DNA of 64,000 nt from the NCBI GenBank assembly GCA_029378245.1, contig JARKIF010000014.1, positions 496,001 through 560,000 on the forward strand. The letters are read 5' to 3'. This stretch comes from Roridomyces roridus (lineage: Eukaryota > Basidiomycota > Agaricomycetes > Agaricales > Mycenaceae). The notes under the pieces are model-generated. The model saw nothing but the letters and a program-made list of their open reading frames with translations, was not told the DNA's origin and ran no database searches. Positions 13,524 through 25,808 of the stretch are shown here, piece by piece (positions within the stretch are counted from its first letter, which is position 1; every line of letters begins with the position of its first letter). The translations under genes and the position numbers were made by a program.

Positions 13524-13686
13524 AAGCACGGATCCACTCGCGAGGCACGAGCCGTGGATGTAGTGTTTCTTGCAGGAGGCCGGCACGAGCGCGGCAGCGA
13601 CCAAACAAAGCATTCGCGTGTTGGTCGCGACTACACCGACTCGGCGCTCGTGTTCTCCAGCTGCATAGCAAGATTTAGTTTTTCGT
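13524..13686 (+). repeat. Split direct repeat A2 of the Ngaro element
   Basis: Identical copy of A1 (8135-8297), lying between B1 and B2. Confidence 0.92.
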
Positions 13687-13761
13687 CCCACCCACCGCAC
13701 ACCTACATATGATATTTGGGACACCTTCAGGCACTGAAGGGTCTGCCAGAGCCGTGCCAGC

Positions 13762-13948
13762 TGGGTCGTCCCAGCGGCACGCGTCCTGACCAGTCGGTTC
13801 TGATCGCCGAAGCGAACAAACCGCCCGGCCAGCGGCACGCGTCCTGACCAGTCGGTTCTGATCGCCGAAGCGAACAAACCGCCCGGATCATCCCACTTCC
13901 TGGCAGCACCTTCAGTGCATACGAGACTAGGCCGACTAAGGCGAGAAA
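13762..13948 (+). repeat. Split direct repeat B2 with internal 58-bp duplication
   Basis: Copy of B1 in which the block CCAGCGGCACGCG...AACCGCCCGG occurs twice in tandem (13771-13828 and 13829-13886). It is separated from A2 by 75 bp of other sequence and ends at the element's right boundary. Confidence 0.88.
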
Positions 13949-13979
13949 GTGATTGATCAAGGACGCGTCGAATAAACAA

Positions 13980-16187
13980 TTACAACCCGAGGTCTTTACG
14001 ATACTTTATGAATGCTACTAGATTGTCCCTCACTTCTTCCCCTCGCCGCCTCAGCTCTTTCCCTCCCTCCTTCCGACGGTCGATGGCGCGCACAGCAGTC
14101 TTGATGCCGTCGACGCTGCCTTGCAACCGGGCAAGATATCCTCCCGAGCGGAAATTGATATCCCATGGTGCATCCTCGTCAGAGTAAATGTCAATCAGGG
14201 ACGAGGCGGCCTGCAACATTGGTTCTGTTCCCGCAGGCGATGGACCATTGGCACTAGGAAGCATGGACAACAGATACACCGCGATCGTCGCATTTGCGTC
14301 GACAAAGGCAGGATTTTGCGCGAGTGCTTCCAGTGTTCCGATACACTTGACGCGTAATTGGGCGTCGGCCGTCGCACCATCGCATAGTGCCATGAGTGCT
14401 TGCACCTGTTCAGGCTTGGGTTCCACTATACCCCGAGAGACAGTGGCAACACCCCACAGAACGCCTGTGGCAGCCTCCCATACCGCTCGTCGCTGTTCCT
14501 GACCCAAACCAGTCTGTGTTCCCACCAAGCCGAGCGCTGTCCAGATCGCATCCCAAACCGCACCCACATCGGCAGCATTGGCATGCCTGTCCCGCGCAAG
14601 AGTAAGGAATATGTTGTTTAGGCACTCGAATGCAGCGAGATGAATTGCACTTAGAGCGGAGGTCGTTGGTGGATGCGGCGACGGTGCAGCGAGTGGAGGG
14701 AAGGAGAGTGTTGTGGGTTGGATTAGTTGAAGGAGAGGGGTCACGAGCGAGGGCAGGGATTGAGTCTGCTCGCGGGAATCTGGTACTGCTTCTTCTGGCG
14801 TGGCCATATCGGCGTCTGGGTTATCGTCCGAATTTTCTGAGTTAGCTTTCAGTCCTGATTCAGACGGTTTATTCTAGGAATTACCATCGCCTTCTTCATC
14901 GTCATCTTCATCGTCAATGAGCACATCCGGCTGGGGATCAGGGAGTGTCGCACAGGCACCGGTGAGGATCTCCAGGGCCAACTGAACAGTTCGCAACCGA
15001 TTTTCGAGACGCTCCAGCCCGACCTCTGCAGGTGATTTATGGTCGCTCTTGGGGGTGTTCTTGAGACCTGAATCTTTTGGTTTTTCCGTCTCCGGTGCAG
15101 AACCTAATAGCTGGAGTGCGGTTTCCGACACCTCGGTGAGGGAGATGGACAAAAGCGGTGTGAGTTGGGGAAGCACGATCTCTGCATCGAGGTCGAGGGC
15201 AGAGGCTACTGATGGGGGAGGAAGAGGAGCCACATTGCGCAGGATGCCCGCTGCGAGTACACGCAGGGTCCCGGTGCGTGGATCGGCTTCGTCCTGGGGC
15301 GGCTCTTGGAGAATTGAGAGAAGACAGGCAATGTACCCGCCGTCTGCCCGAAGATCGGCAATGGCAGGTGGATTGTCGTCGCTCAGGACGTAGAGACACT
15401 GGGCGGCGGCTGTTACTGTGGCGAGTGGGATCTTTTGGCGTGCTCCAAGGAAGGATATTAGGAATGGCACGAGTTGGAGCTGGTTGATTGCGTTGAGAGC
15501 TTTGTTGGATGTCTCGCTCAGACACCACAGCAGTGTTATCACGTTGTTCGCAAACTCGTATACCAGTTTCTGCGCATTTTCTGGCGCGGTTTTCTGGTCA
15601 TCAAGGTATTGGGAGAGAGTCGTGGATAGCTGTGGGTGGGGTCAGTGCACATACGTGGAATGAACGAGTAAATAAATACTTTGGGCACGAATGTTTGCAA
15701 CGGTACCAGGATGCTTTTATTGTACATCTCGGCACAGATATCATACCCACCGTCGATGCATAGATTTCTGAATAAATAAAATCAGTCTGGACCAGATGCA
15801 CAAAGCAAGGACGGCTTACATACCGCAGCGCCCCCGCCGCCTCCACTACGACCTCTTCTTCGCTGTCCGTGAGACGCGTGATGAGCGTGCCGACAATATT
15901 TTTGCCTTGCAGGAGACGGCGCGTGGATGGGTCATTTTGGATTAAATTGGATACCGCAACGCAAGCCCACTTGCGCTCGGCGGCATCGGCGCCTTGCATC
16001 TGGATGGAAGAATTGAGAAAACGAGAGGAATGAGCGGGGGGACGGCCACTTTTTGAATTATGGGGAGAATAGCCTCGGTTTTGGAGGACGATTCAGAAGC
16101 CGCGGCGAGACCTTTTGGGAGATGCGAGTCGGGAACGCGCATCGGGTTGTGGCGGCGCATAGACCGCTTTTTCTGGGATTTGCCCAT
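13980..16187 (-). CDS. SYO1: Syo1/HEATR3-like adaptor for ribosomal protein import
   Basis: Syo1 co-imports Rpl5 and Rpl11 with a karyopherin. The start MGKSQKKRSMRRHNP matches the basic N-terminus of the family. Downstream are armadillo/HEAT-type helices (KWACVAVSNLIQNDPSTRRLL, EEVVVEAAGALR, TLLWCLSETSNKALNAINQL). An acidic loop (IDDEDDDEEGDGN) fits the basic-protein binding insert. C-terminal helices end VAFIKYRKDLGL. There are several short introns. The stop codon is 31 bp from the right end of the retrotransposon, so its poly-A site may lie in the element. Divergent from RPN6, 82 bp between start codons. Confidence 0.85.
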
Positions 16188-16269
16188 GGCGAGTGCAGAA
16201 AGTAGAAGTAGAAAATGATTTGATCGGGATCGGGAACAAACTTGTGACAACACAAGACGCGTCTCCCTC
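16188..16269. promoter_or_regulatory. 82-bp divergent promoter, SYO1 / RPN6
   Basis: The only sequence between the two start codons. It includes the palindrome AGACGCGTCT at 16255-16264, five bases before the RPN6 ATG. The same 10-mer occurs in the CCT2/MIP1 divergent promoter. No TATA box is evident. Confidence 0.5.
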
Positions 16270-18079
16270 ATGCCTCCCGCCGACCTCCTTGCTCTCGCCT
16301 CTGCCCCCGACACCACGCCGCAAAAGGCAGAGCAGATATACCACGAAATTCTTTCCCGCCGTACGCCCTATCCCCTGCTTCTTATGCCCAATTCATCTCG
16401 TATTCTTAGCTACACCGCCGAATCTCACTCCAGAGGCCCATGCACAAGTATTGCGCGACCAGGAGGCAGCCCTGCTACGCCTTGGTACTCTGTACCGGGA
16501 CCAACAGTTTGTGGTTTTACAGCTTCTCACTATCTCGCCTCATGTTCATAAGAAACGCGGAGGGTTTGGCCCAGACAATAACGCTATCTCGCGGATTCTT
16601 CATGTCCAGTACTGCAAAAGCAAAGACGGCCAAACTTAGTGGGTTTACCTCCGACTGTTTGCAATGGCAGTGTACTAATTGTGGGACGCAGTCCGCACGC
16701 TACTCGGCCATTTCAGCGCCATCCCGGATAGCACTGAGACGCAGATTCGCGTTCTGCAGGACAACATCACCTGGGCCAAGACGGAGAAGCGCATATTTCT
16801 TAAACACAGCCTCGAGACGCGTCTCGCTTCCATGTTGCGTTACCTTTTACTGGCGCCGCATTCATCTTCTGACTTTGACTGCCAGTCATCTGGACCGCCA
16901 CCAATATCGCCCTGCGCTGGCCATAATCGAAGGGCTACTGACAGAGCTCAAACGCCTCGACGATAAACTCATCCTGACCGAGGTGCACCTTCTCGAAAGC
17001 AAGGTCTACCGTGGCGTGAATAATATCACCAAGGCCAAGGTAAGACCAATCTCGTCTTATCTTACCGGCACTGACGGGCCTAGGCCGCTCTCACTTCTGC
17101 CCGCACCTCCGCTGCGTCAATCTACACGCCCCCGCCGCTCCAGTCCGCGCTGGATATCCAATCCGGGATTCTGCATGCAGAGGAAAAGGATTACAAGACG
17201 GCGTACAGCTACTTCTTTGAAGCATTCGAGTCGCAGGCCCAGGCTGCGGCCTTTGCTCCAGCCGTCAAGTCGCGGGACGGCGAGGGTGCCGATGGCGCGG
17301 TTCCTGTTTCCAGTGGGGAGCAGATTGATGCGGAGGGCAAAGGCGCGCTGGAAGCACTGAAATATATGCTTCTGTGCAAAGTTATGCTGAACCTCGTTTG
17401 TGGCTTGCTACTCGTTCTTTCTCTATTTTTTTTACTCTTTTGCAGCCGGAAGACGTACATTCGCTATTGAGCATCAAGCTCGCACTCAAGTATGCCCAGC
17501 TCCGCGACGTTGAGAGTATGCGTGCCATCGCCCGTGCACACCAGGATCGGAATCTTGCAGATTTCGAAAAGGCGCTGCGGGATTACAAGGACGGTGGGTG
17601 GTTTCATGTCTTTTTTTTGTACCCAGCTGAACAGTATCTCAGAGTTATCCTCGGACCCGACAATCCGCTCGCACCTGGCCGCGCTGTATGACACACTGCT
17701 CGAGCAGAACCTGCTACGCATTGTCGAGCCCTACTCTGTTGTCGAGCTCGAGTATGTCAGCGAGTGCGTTGGTCAGGGACGCCAGGCAGTCGAGGCCAAG
17801 TACGCTGTTGTTCTGCATCTTTTCAGTTGGCTCAAGGAATTTCCTCGCAGGTTGTCACAGATGATCCTCGACAAGGTCTTCCATGGCGTGTTGGATCAAG
17901 GACGTGGGTGCCTGTTGGTGTTCGACGACACCGAGGCAGACGTGAGTGTTGCTCGTCTTTGAGGCCCGGCGCGTGCTAATTGTTTGTTCCAGACGACATA
18001 CGCTACAGCAATCGAGACACTGCAGCAAGTGGGCAAAGTGGTGGAAAGTCTGTACGGAAAAACTGTAAAGATCAGCTAG
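16270..18079 (+). CDS. RPN6: 26S proteasome regulatory subunit Rpn6
   Basis: Rpn6 (PSMD11) is a PCI-domain subunit of the 19S lid that clamps lid to core. Start [13 protein letters not shown] is followed by exons with LRTLL-like repeats, ELKRLDDKL, the family stretch [15 protein letters not shown], and [15 protein letters not shown]. The PCI region holds [20 protein letters not shown] and [16 protein letters not shown], with the end [13 protein letters not shown]. At least six introns of about 50 nt interrupt it. Stop TAG is at 18077-18079. Identity is secure. Exact joins in the first third (introns after HEILSR, after RDQQ and after KTAKL) are inferred. Confidence 0.92.
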
Positions 18080-18239
18080 TGTGTCCTCACAATAATTGCA
18101 ATTGTCATGATTATAGATGTGGGTATGCGGTATGCCTATGTGTATGCGTATGCTTCTGTATGTACAAAATTTTGAAGCTAGAAAGCCAGCGATCGCAATG
18201 AATGAAAGCAAAGGAAGGAAACGAACGAACGTGCGCAAT

Positions 18240-19583
18240 CTACATGACACTGTCCGCCCGCGCACCCACACTGTCGTACTTTGCATGGCTGCCCTCTCTC
18301 TCCCGCTCTCGCGGGGGTTGGGCATAAGGCATCGTGGAGAGTTGAACCTCGGAAGTGTTGGTAGACCCGTAAGGCGAGTAGGAATCGAAGCGTTGGCCAG
18401 GTAGACCCGAGACCATGTGTGCGGCCGCATCGGTGCCATACTGGTCTGCCAGCTGTCTGTAGAGCGGTCAATACGCCGGCGCAAATAGATGCATACGAGA
18501 AAATTACTGGGCATAGGACTCGACAATGACAGCCATGGCCTCTTTGCTAAGACGATAGGCCTTGGGCATCATGCCTTTTCCGAACCTATAGGTGACGTGG
18601 TTGGAGCACAGGAGCCCGGAAACAATGATAGCTACAAGGCTGGTAAATGAAAGAGTAATGACAGGACAAAGCCACGTACCGATCTGAACCGGAACGAGGG
18701 CAAACGAGATGGTATACCACCGCTCAAGCGTTCGGCGCTCGAATGCAAGGAAATCGGCCTTGCATCCCGGTAGGACAGAACGCGCATAGCAAGTGGGCGT
18801 CACCGTGGCCTCTACGAACGGACTGAAGTAGCCACAGCAGCCAAGCATATTCTGTACGACGAGGCGGCCTGCAGCACCGAGTTCTTGACTCCATTGTTGA
18901 TTGATTTTGCCTTCGATATTGAGATTGCGGCGCTTGTAGGTAACATAACCCGGGACAACGAGCAAGCCGAATACGACCCAGAGCATGAACGTATACACGG
19001 CGAGGAAAGGTCGATTGTTGAGCAGGATGCCGGGGAAGCCGAGGAGAGACACGGCAAATGCAACGGCTGCAGCGGCGGTGCTGAGTCGAAGCTCGAGGGT
19101 ATTGGCCACGGTGATGATGGGCGAGTCCTCGAGGACGTGCAGCCAAACGAGGATGATGAAAAGGAGGGCGGTGAGAGACCAAACGGCAAGGACAATATTG
19201 GCAACAAAGAGGATGGCCTTGAACCGCGTCCAGCGCGCCGCCTTTCCACCGCGTCCACGGGCACCAAAGACCCCACCTAAAAGACCACCGGCATTGCGAG
19301 GGTCTACACCATCATAGTCCTCGTCTCCAGCAGAAGGCATCCGTGAGGCACCAGCACGAAAGGCCTCAACACCACCCCCGCGAGGAAGCATACCACCCCC
19401 AAACTCGCCCTTGCCACCCAAACCGCGTCGACGAGCAAGCATCGAGTTGGAGAATTTGGACGGCAGGTAATTGGTGGCCAGCGAGTGGGTGCTACCAGAG
19501 GGGGACACGGGGCGGAAGGGGGCGGAAGGGGGCTCCAGCATATTGCTTGACGGAGCGAGGATATGACGAGTGGAGCCAGACAT
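18240..19583 (-). CDS. Fungal tetraspanin-like membrane protein
   Basis: Four transmembrane segments are visible: AILFVANIVLAVWSLTALLF, AAAVAFAVSLLGFPGILL, FLAVYTFMLWVVFGLLVVPG, and the last near FALVPVQIAIIVSGLLC, which is intact only after removing a 48-nt intron (18632-18679). The large extracellular loop has the tetraspanin GCCGY motif plus further cysteines (TPTCYAR, LPGCKAD). A long Gly/Arg-rich cytosolic N-terminus precedes TM1. ESYA is followed by a TAA, but a 51-nt GTAATT...CTACAG intron (18457-18507) opens a further exon of about 70 residues ending GARADSVM at 18240. The start is taken at MSGSTRH (19583); an in-frame ATG at 19685 is the alternative. Confidence 0.8.
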
Positions 19584-19752
19584 GGATATTGTGCTCTGGG
19601 CGTGAGAGGCGACGGAGGCTGGCCGTGAATCCCCAAAGGCAGGGCTGGAGAGGAATGAACGGGCGTTGCAACAAGCACAGCGCAAAACTCACGACTCGGA
19701 ATGGTACATTGACAGAAGAGTAGTACGTCAATTTTATGTTTTTTGATCTACA

Positions 19753-21624
19753 CTAGACAGCTTCCCGCTTCCGGGGCGTCGCCCGCAAAATATCATCCAC
19801 CCGGATTATCATCTCTGCCGCCTCGCTCGCACTCAGTACTACCTGACGCTTCAGCTTGTAGCTTTCCGTGACGCCAAGTTTCTTCATCGACCCGATGGTT
19901 CCGAGTTCCATGTCTATGCAAGAAAAGAGTCAAAAGTGAGCTTGGGTGAGCAGTAATTGACGCACCCAGCCCCGCGTCTGGTTGGCCCTCGTAGTGTGCC
20001 GCACGCAGTCGTGAGACAAGATCCGACGAGTCGTATCCAGCGTTGTCCGCGAGTATTGTCGGTATTTGGCGCAAGGCGCGTCCAAATGCCTCGCATGCAA
20101 TCGCCTTCTTCCCTTTGACCTTTCTCGCCTCCTCCTCCACCGCACAGCTCATCAGCATCTCCGCGCACCCACCACCCAGTACGGTCCGTGTCTCCTTGAC
20201 CGTCTGTGACAGCACCGAGAGGGCATCATGCAGTGACCGCTCGGCTTCGTCTACCATCTGGTTGGTCGATCCGCGCAGAACAACGGTGCATGCCTCTCCG
20301 GCTGCAACACCGGAGAATTTTATCAGCTTGGATGGCGATTAGAGATGTTAGGATATTTGTGAGCAGCCACACCTTGTCCTCGCCGATCATAATCTCCTCG
20401 ATCAACTCGCAGTGGCCGAGGTTGACCAAGTCTGGCCGGTCAAAGGTACTCGCAATCTCACCGCCAGTCACGAGCGACAATCTCTCCACGCCCTCAAAGT
20501 CAGCATGTTCAATCGTCATGATACCCTTCTCCGCTAATAGCGATTCTGGGTAGTTGTATATCAACTGCCGATTTACGAAGCAATTGATCCCATGGGCCGC
20601 GATTGCGTCGACTTTGGCCTTCATTTTTTCCTGGGAATAAAATTGAGAAAATGCATCATGGACCTTGTCTTTACGTACCCGCTCAGCACGTTCAAGCTCC
20701 GCGAGCTTCCCTGTACCGTCTACCTTGACACGGGCCCCAAAAATCTTGATTTTGTCCGTGTCCATGGCTGGAATGCATGTCAGTGTATTCAGGCGGAGGT
20801 CTGCACTACTCACATGTGTTGGCGATCAAAATCTTGACGTTCTCCATTCTTTTTGGCGAGTTGACGGCTATCGTCTTGTCCAGGATGAAACCCTCGTCCA
20901 GATACGAGTCGGTCAGTTTGCCCCCAACTTTCTTGATGATCTGGATATGCTCCAGGTCCGTGGAACCCTTCAACCGAAGGACGGCGTCTACGGCCAAGTT
21001 GGCAAAGTAGTCCTTGTCTTGCGACAGCACCTTCGAGGACAACGTAGTCCGCGCGATATTGAACAAATCTTGCCTGAAGACGTTGGGATCTGAGCTGCGA
21101 GGTATTCTTGAGAACATATACACGTCGAGATGGGAGAGGGCGCGCACAAATTATCCACGGCAGCATTTTCGAGCGCTTTGAGCGCAGCGAGGCTGGCAAT
21201 CCGATACCCTTCGACAATCGTTTGGGGATGAATCTTCTGCGCGATCAGCTTTTCCGCCTCTCGCAGCAGCTCGGCGGCAAGGACTGTGACGCTCGTAGTG
21301 CCGTCACCGACTTCATCGTCCTGGACTTTGCTGATGTTGACCAAAATTTTGGCCGCCGCGTTGTCGAGCTGAATGGCCTTCAGGATGGTCGCGCCGTCGT
21401 TTGTCACGTTTATATCGCCAGTGGAACCGGATTGCAGAATTTTGTTCATACCCTTGGGACCAAGCGTAGATTTCACGAGATCACCGAGGGCCATCGCACC
21501 GACGAACGAAGAAAGACGCGCATTTTCCGCCTTTTCTTCAGTGGCCTGTACCGTCTTTGAGTATACAGTGCGTGGAAGAGGGAGTGGGAGTACATGCCTC
21601 CTGGCCAAAAATTTGCATGGACAT
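19753..21624 (-). CDS. CCT2: Chaperonin CCT subunit beta
   Basis: One of eight subunits of the cytosolic TRiC/CCT folding chamber for actin, tubulin and others. Diagnostic stretches are [18 protein letters not shown], the nucleotide site [47 protein letters not shown]-type [33 protein letters not shown] and [10 protein letters not shown]. The beta type is shown by [16 protein letters not shown] and the end PRKREAV. The first intron is best read as GC-AG (21546-21597), joining MSMQIFGQE to ATEEKAEN. An ATG at 21674 that avoids this intron gives an unlike N-terminus. It shares a 53-bp divergent promoter with MIP1. Confidence 0.95.
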
Positions 21625-21677
21625 GATGGGATGAGGGAAGAGACGCGTCTATGTAACCTTGTCAAAACACCCATGAA
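21625..21677. promoter_or_regulatory. 53-bp divergent promoter, CCT2 / MIP1
   Basis: Lies between the two start codons and carries the palindrome AGACGCGTCT at 21641-21650. Transcription starts must overlap or use coding sequence of the opposite gene. Confidence 0.5.
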
Positions 21678-24600
21678 ATGCTCAGAGCCTTTGCTGCCAA
21701 CTCATCTCGTTCTTTACATTCTTCTACACCTACACCCCGCCTCCAAGCCCAGCTCAAACGCGCAACTCTCCCGACACTACGCCCAAAACTCGTCGAGACG
21801 ACCGAGGACGCGAGCGCGACAGATGTCAGTGAGTGCAATTGACTCGTCAATAAAATCTCAGGCAATGAGACTGCTGCAGTCAAACGAAATGAGTTGGGAG
21901 TGCAGATGCTCGCGCGCCGTCTCCACTCGCAAATATTCAAGAACGTTTCGTTCCCGTCGCCAGACAAGTCGTATATCAACATCGCTCTGCAGCATTTGCA
22001 ACAGCATGGGCTCGAGCCCTCCCAGGGTTCTGTTCTTCCCGACACATCTTTCACCCTCCCGCCTCTGCAGGGCAACAACTTGCTCGAACATTTTCACCGA
22101 ATTGGTTCTTCCCTCGCCCAACCGTACCTCGACCTCGCGCGCTCCTTTTCTGAGCAGAAGTTGCCCCCCATGCCGGATGCAACCGAGTGGAACATTCATC
22201 AGAGTGGTTGGACAAAATACCATTATATGCCCGATGGGTCGAGTTATAGCGAAGCCGTGGAATATCCGCGAAAAGATGACGGTTCCCCTGAGGACTTGCT
22301 CACCTTTGACGTCGAAACCCTCCCAAACTATCATCCACACGCAATTATGGCCTGTGCAGCGTCTCCGTCCGCGTGGTACGCTTGGGTGTCGCCTTGGCTG
22401 CTCAACGAGACGGAAGACCCGGTGCAGTTGATACCCTTGGGCGACGCCGCCGCTTCGCGTGTCATCGTGGGCCACAATGTGTCGTATGACAGAGGCCGTA
22501 CGAAAGAAGAGTATCATCTCAAAGGCACCAACAATCGGTGGCTCGACACCATGGCACTTCATGTTGCCGTCCAGGGAATTAGCAGTAATCAACGTCCCGC
22601 GTGGATGAAGTGGAGGAAAAATCGACAAGCGGAGAAGGACATGGAGGAGGAAGCGCGCATGGCGATCCCCCTGTTACTGCAGGAGATTGAGGCCCTCTCG
22701 ACCGCTCCGGAGACCAGCGCCCAGAAGAAGGATGAGTTGCAGAAACTCAAGGATAGACTGGAAGAAAGCCTCGTCTTTCGTCCGTCTTCGCATGAAACAA
22801 TCGACCTGCCCCAGGCAGGGGAGGAAGAGAAGACTTGGGAGTCGCTGACGTCTGTCAACTCCCTCGCGGAGGTCGCTGCCCTTCATAATGTTCCTCTCAC
22901 TTCCCCAAAATCCACCCGGGACGATTTCATGAAGCTCTCACCCTCTGCCATCCTCGCTTCACTACCCGACTACCTATCGTATTGTGCGTCCGATGTACAA
23001 GCAACTCACGCCATCTTTACCAAAGTGCTTCCGGCTTTCCTCGCCCAATGTCCCCACCCTGTTAGTTTCGCCGGTATACTGACCATGGGAAGCAGTTTCC
23101 TGTGTGTCGACGAGGGTTGGGAGAAGTATCTGGAGCAAGCAGAAACGGTCTACATGGGCCTAGAGAGGGCTGTCAAGACCCGCTTGGCGCACCTAGCCCA
23201 TGAAGCACTGTCACTTTTTCTGGACAATCCGAGCGCAGCTAAATGGGAGGACGACGTCTGGTTAAACCAGCTTGATTGGACCCCCAAGGTAGCGGGCAAA
23301 TCTCGTGGGATTTTCTCGCAAGATGCAGCGATACCGGTACCTGGTTCTCTGTTCGCATCTTAGAGCTCGTTTTTAACTCGTTTCAGGTCGAGTCGAACGT
23401 GGATTCCCCTTCATCTCAGCTGCCATCTTGGTATGCTCATCTCCGCGACTCCCCTCTTTCCAACCGATCCATAGAGAGGATGCTACCGCTATTACTGAAA
23501 CTATCCTACGATGGCCACCCGCTTCTCTGGACATCGAAGGAAAAATGGCATTACATTTCTCCCGAGAGTCAAGTTGTCGCTCGTCTTGATACTGCTAAAA
23601 ACCTCAAAACGAGCACTGTGCTTTGTGCCAAACATGCTCTCAAACTCTTGCGCGATGGTCGCATGGACTCTTGTGACCTCGCCCTTGCAACCAAGATATC
23701 GCAGGGAGAAAGAGGCGAGGACATCACTGAGCAGATCAGAGATCTTGCTGACCGAGTCTATGCTGACTGGCGAGATGCGATTCCCCCTGACAAATGGCTC
23801 GAACAACTCGATTGGAGCATAGTGTCGGATGGTCAAGTCAGCTCTAAACGTACCAAGAAGCAACCGCCGGCCAAGCCGCCTCCAGTCGTGTGGCCAAAGT
23901 GGTATTGGGACGTGACCAAGCCCAAGAAGGACATGGCTCCCGGAACTCTTGACATAACAGTTCGAAATCGGATCGCCCCACTCCTTTTGAAGCTCTCATG
24001 GTTGGATTGGCCTCTCTTTCATTCGCGCGAGCACGGATGGACATTTCGGGTCCCTGCTGCGGCTTCATTCGCCACGCGGTCTACTCCTCTCAGTTTCTAT
24101 GATCCTGCAGATGACGCTTTGGCAGAGGCGAGTCTGAGAGGCGGGTACATCTTCTACAAGTTACCGCATAAAGATGGCGAGAAAGCCAACGTTGGCAGTC
24201 CCCTCGGAAAGACGTTCATGAAGTACTCCAAAGATGGGACGCTGAAGAGCCCCGGAACGGAGGCTATGGAGGCTCTAGACATGAATGCCATGTGCAGCTA
24301 CTGGATCAGTGCCCGGGATCGGATCCTAAACCAAACCGTCGTGTGGCAAGACCAAGATTTGCGGCGGGACCTTGGATTCACAGACGAGCGTGATGATAAA
24401 AAGTGGGGGATAATTCTACCGCAGGTTATCACTATGGGCACTGTCACGCGTCGCGCCATTGAAAAGACGTGGTTGACTGCTAGCAACGCCAAGAAGAACA
24501 GAGTGGGTTCCGAGCTCAAGGCGATGGTGCGCGCCCCGCCCGGGTACGCTATCGTTGGCGCTGATGTCGACTCGGAGGAGTTGTGGATCTCGAGCTGTAT

Positions 24601-25786
24601 GGGCGATGCACAGTTTGGTCTCCACGGCGCCACTGCTATAGGCTGGATGACCCTGGAGGGAACCAAAGCCGCCGGAACAGATCTCCACTCGAAAACCGCC
24701 AGCATATTGGGCATTTCTCGCGACCAAGCAAAGGTTTTCAACTACTCTCGTATTTACGGCGCCGGGATGCGACATGCTATCCTCCTTCTTCTCCAAAATA
24801 GCGCGGGCATGTTACCAGACGAAGCACGAAAGCTTGCGGCCAATTTGTACGCGTCGACAAAGGGAAAGAATACGCATCGGAACGATATTTTCGGACGCAA
24901 ATTCTGGTTTGGCGGAACGGAGAGTTTCCTGTTCAACAAATTGGAGGAGATTGCCGTTAGTGACCGACCCCAGACGCCCGCTTTAGGATGCGGCGTGACT
25001 TATGCGCTTTCCAAAGACTACTTGCCCTCCGACTTTGGGTCCGACTATATGCCCTCGCGGATAAACTGGGTTGTACAGTCATCTGGCGTGGACTATCTGC
25101 ACCTGCTCATCGTTTCGATGGATTACCTCATTCGTCGGTACGACATACAAGCTAGGTATCTCATATCTGTGCACGACGAGCTGCGATATCTTGTCTCTGA
25201 TGAGGACCGCTACCGCGCTGCCTTGGCCTTGCAGATCGCGAACCTGTGGACCCGCAGCCTGTTTGCGTTCAAGCTCGGCATGGACGATTTACCGCAAGGT
25301 GTTGCTTTCTTCTCTGCTGTGGACGTAGACCGAGTTCTGCGCAAGGAGGTAGACATGCCCTGTGTCACGCCTTCCCAGCCGCACGCTATTCCTCCTGGAG
25401 AAAGCCTGAACATCGAGGCAGTATTGAAGCGGACAAACAACGGATCACTACTAAAAAGCGGTGAACCCATGCCAAAGTCTATGGACAAACTGCTCGCGGG
25501 AAATCTGGACGGCTTTACTGATTCCAATTGTCTGGTCCACCGTGCCAAGGGCGTCAATTTCCTGCAAGCGCAGGCTGCATCCGACTTTGGAGAGGTCAAG
25601 CACTTGGCGCAGCTGGAACACGGCACCAAGTTTGTCGGGGGTATTGGCGGCGAAAGGAAGAAGAAAAAGAAGGTTATCCCGGTGGGGACCGGCGACGGAG
25701 TCGATTGGTCCAAGTTGATTGACGATCTCTTGAGTGATTCAAGGACTGTGGAGGAGATCCTAAATGACGTCCATTCTCCGCGATAA
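21678..25786 (+). CDS. MIP1: Mitochondrial DNA polymerase gamma
   Basis: Family-A polymerase replicating mitochondrial DNA. The start [16 protein letters not shown] is an Arg/Ser-rich presequence. An intron with GTGAGT donor (about 21828) joins it to [16 protein letters not shown]. The 3'-5' exonuclease begins with LTFDVETLP and [11 protein letters not shown]. The polymerase has motif [15 protein letters not shown], motif [17 protein letters not shown] and motif [11 protein letters not shown] second intron near 23335 joins QDAAIP to VESNVD. The Lys-rich [10 protein letters not shown] lies in the C-terminal tail. Confidence 0.95.
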
Positions 25787-25808
25787 TGTACTGTACTTAA
25801 TATCCAAT

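Larger units (their letters stand above)
8135..13948 (+). mobile_element. Ngaro-type (DIRS-order) tyrosine-recombinase retrotransposon
   Basis: The 5.8-kb element has the order A1 - gag - RT/RNase H - tyrosine recombinase - B1 - A2 - B2. A1 and A2 are 163-bp identical direct repeats. B1 and B2 share about 125 bp. The junction between B1 and A2 (GCGAGAAA/AGCACGG) is what results from joining the element's outer ends (B2 end, A1 start), as expected for the split direct repeats of Ngaro/PAT-like elements that integrate via a circular intermediate. There is no target duplication, integrase, LTR or poly-A. The coding frames look open apart from the gag intron-like block, and identical A copies suggest recent activity. 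The right end abuts the 3' side of SYO1 (31 bp from its stop codon). Confidence 0.9.

Noticed and set aside
16255..21650. AGACGCGTCT / ACGCGT (MCB-like) as a shared promoter element of RPN6 and CCT2
   Set aside because: ACGCGT occurs about as often as expected by chance across the window, including in coding regions, so enrichment is not supported.
21625..21674. CCT2 start at an in-frame ATG at 21674 without the first intron
   Set aside because: Gives an N-terminus unlike CCT2; the GC-AG intron restores the family sequence.
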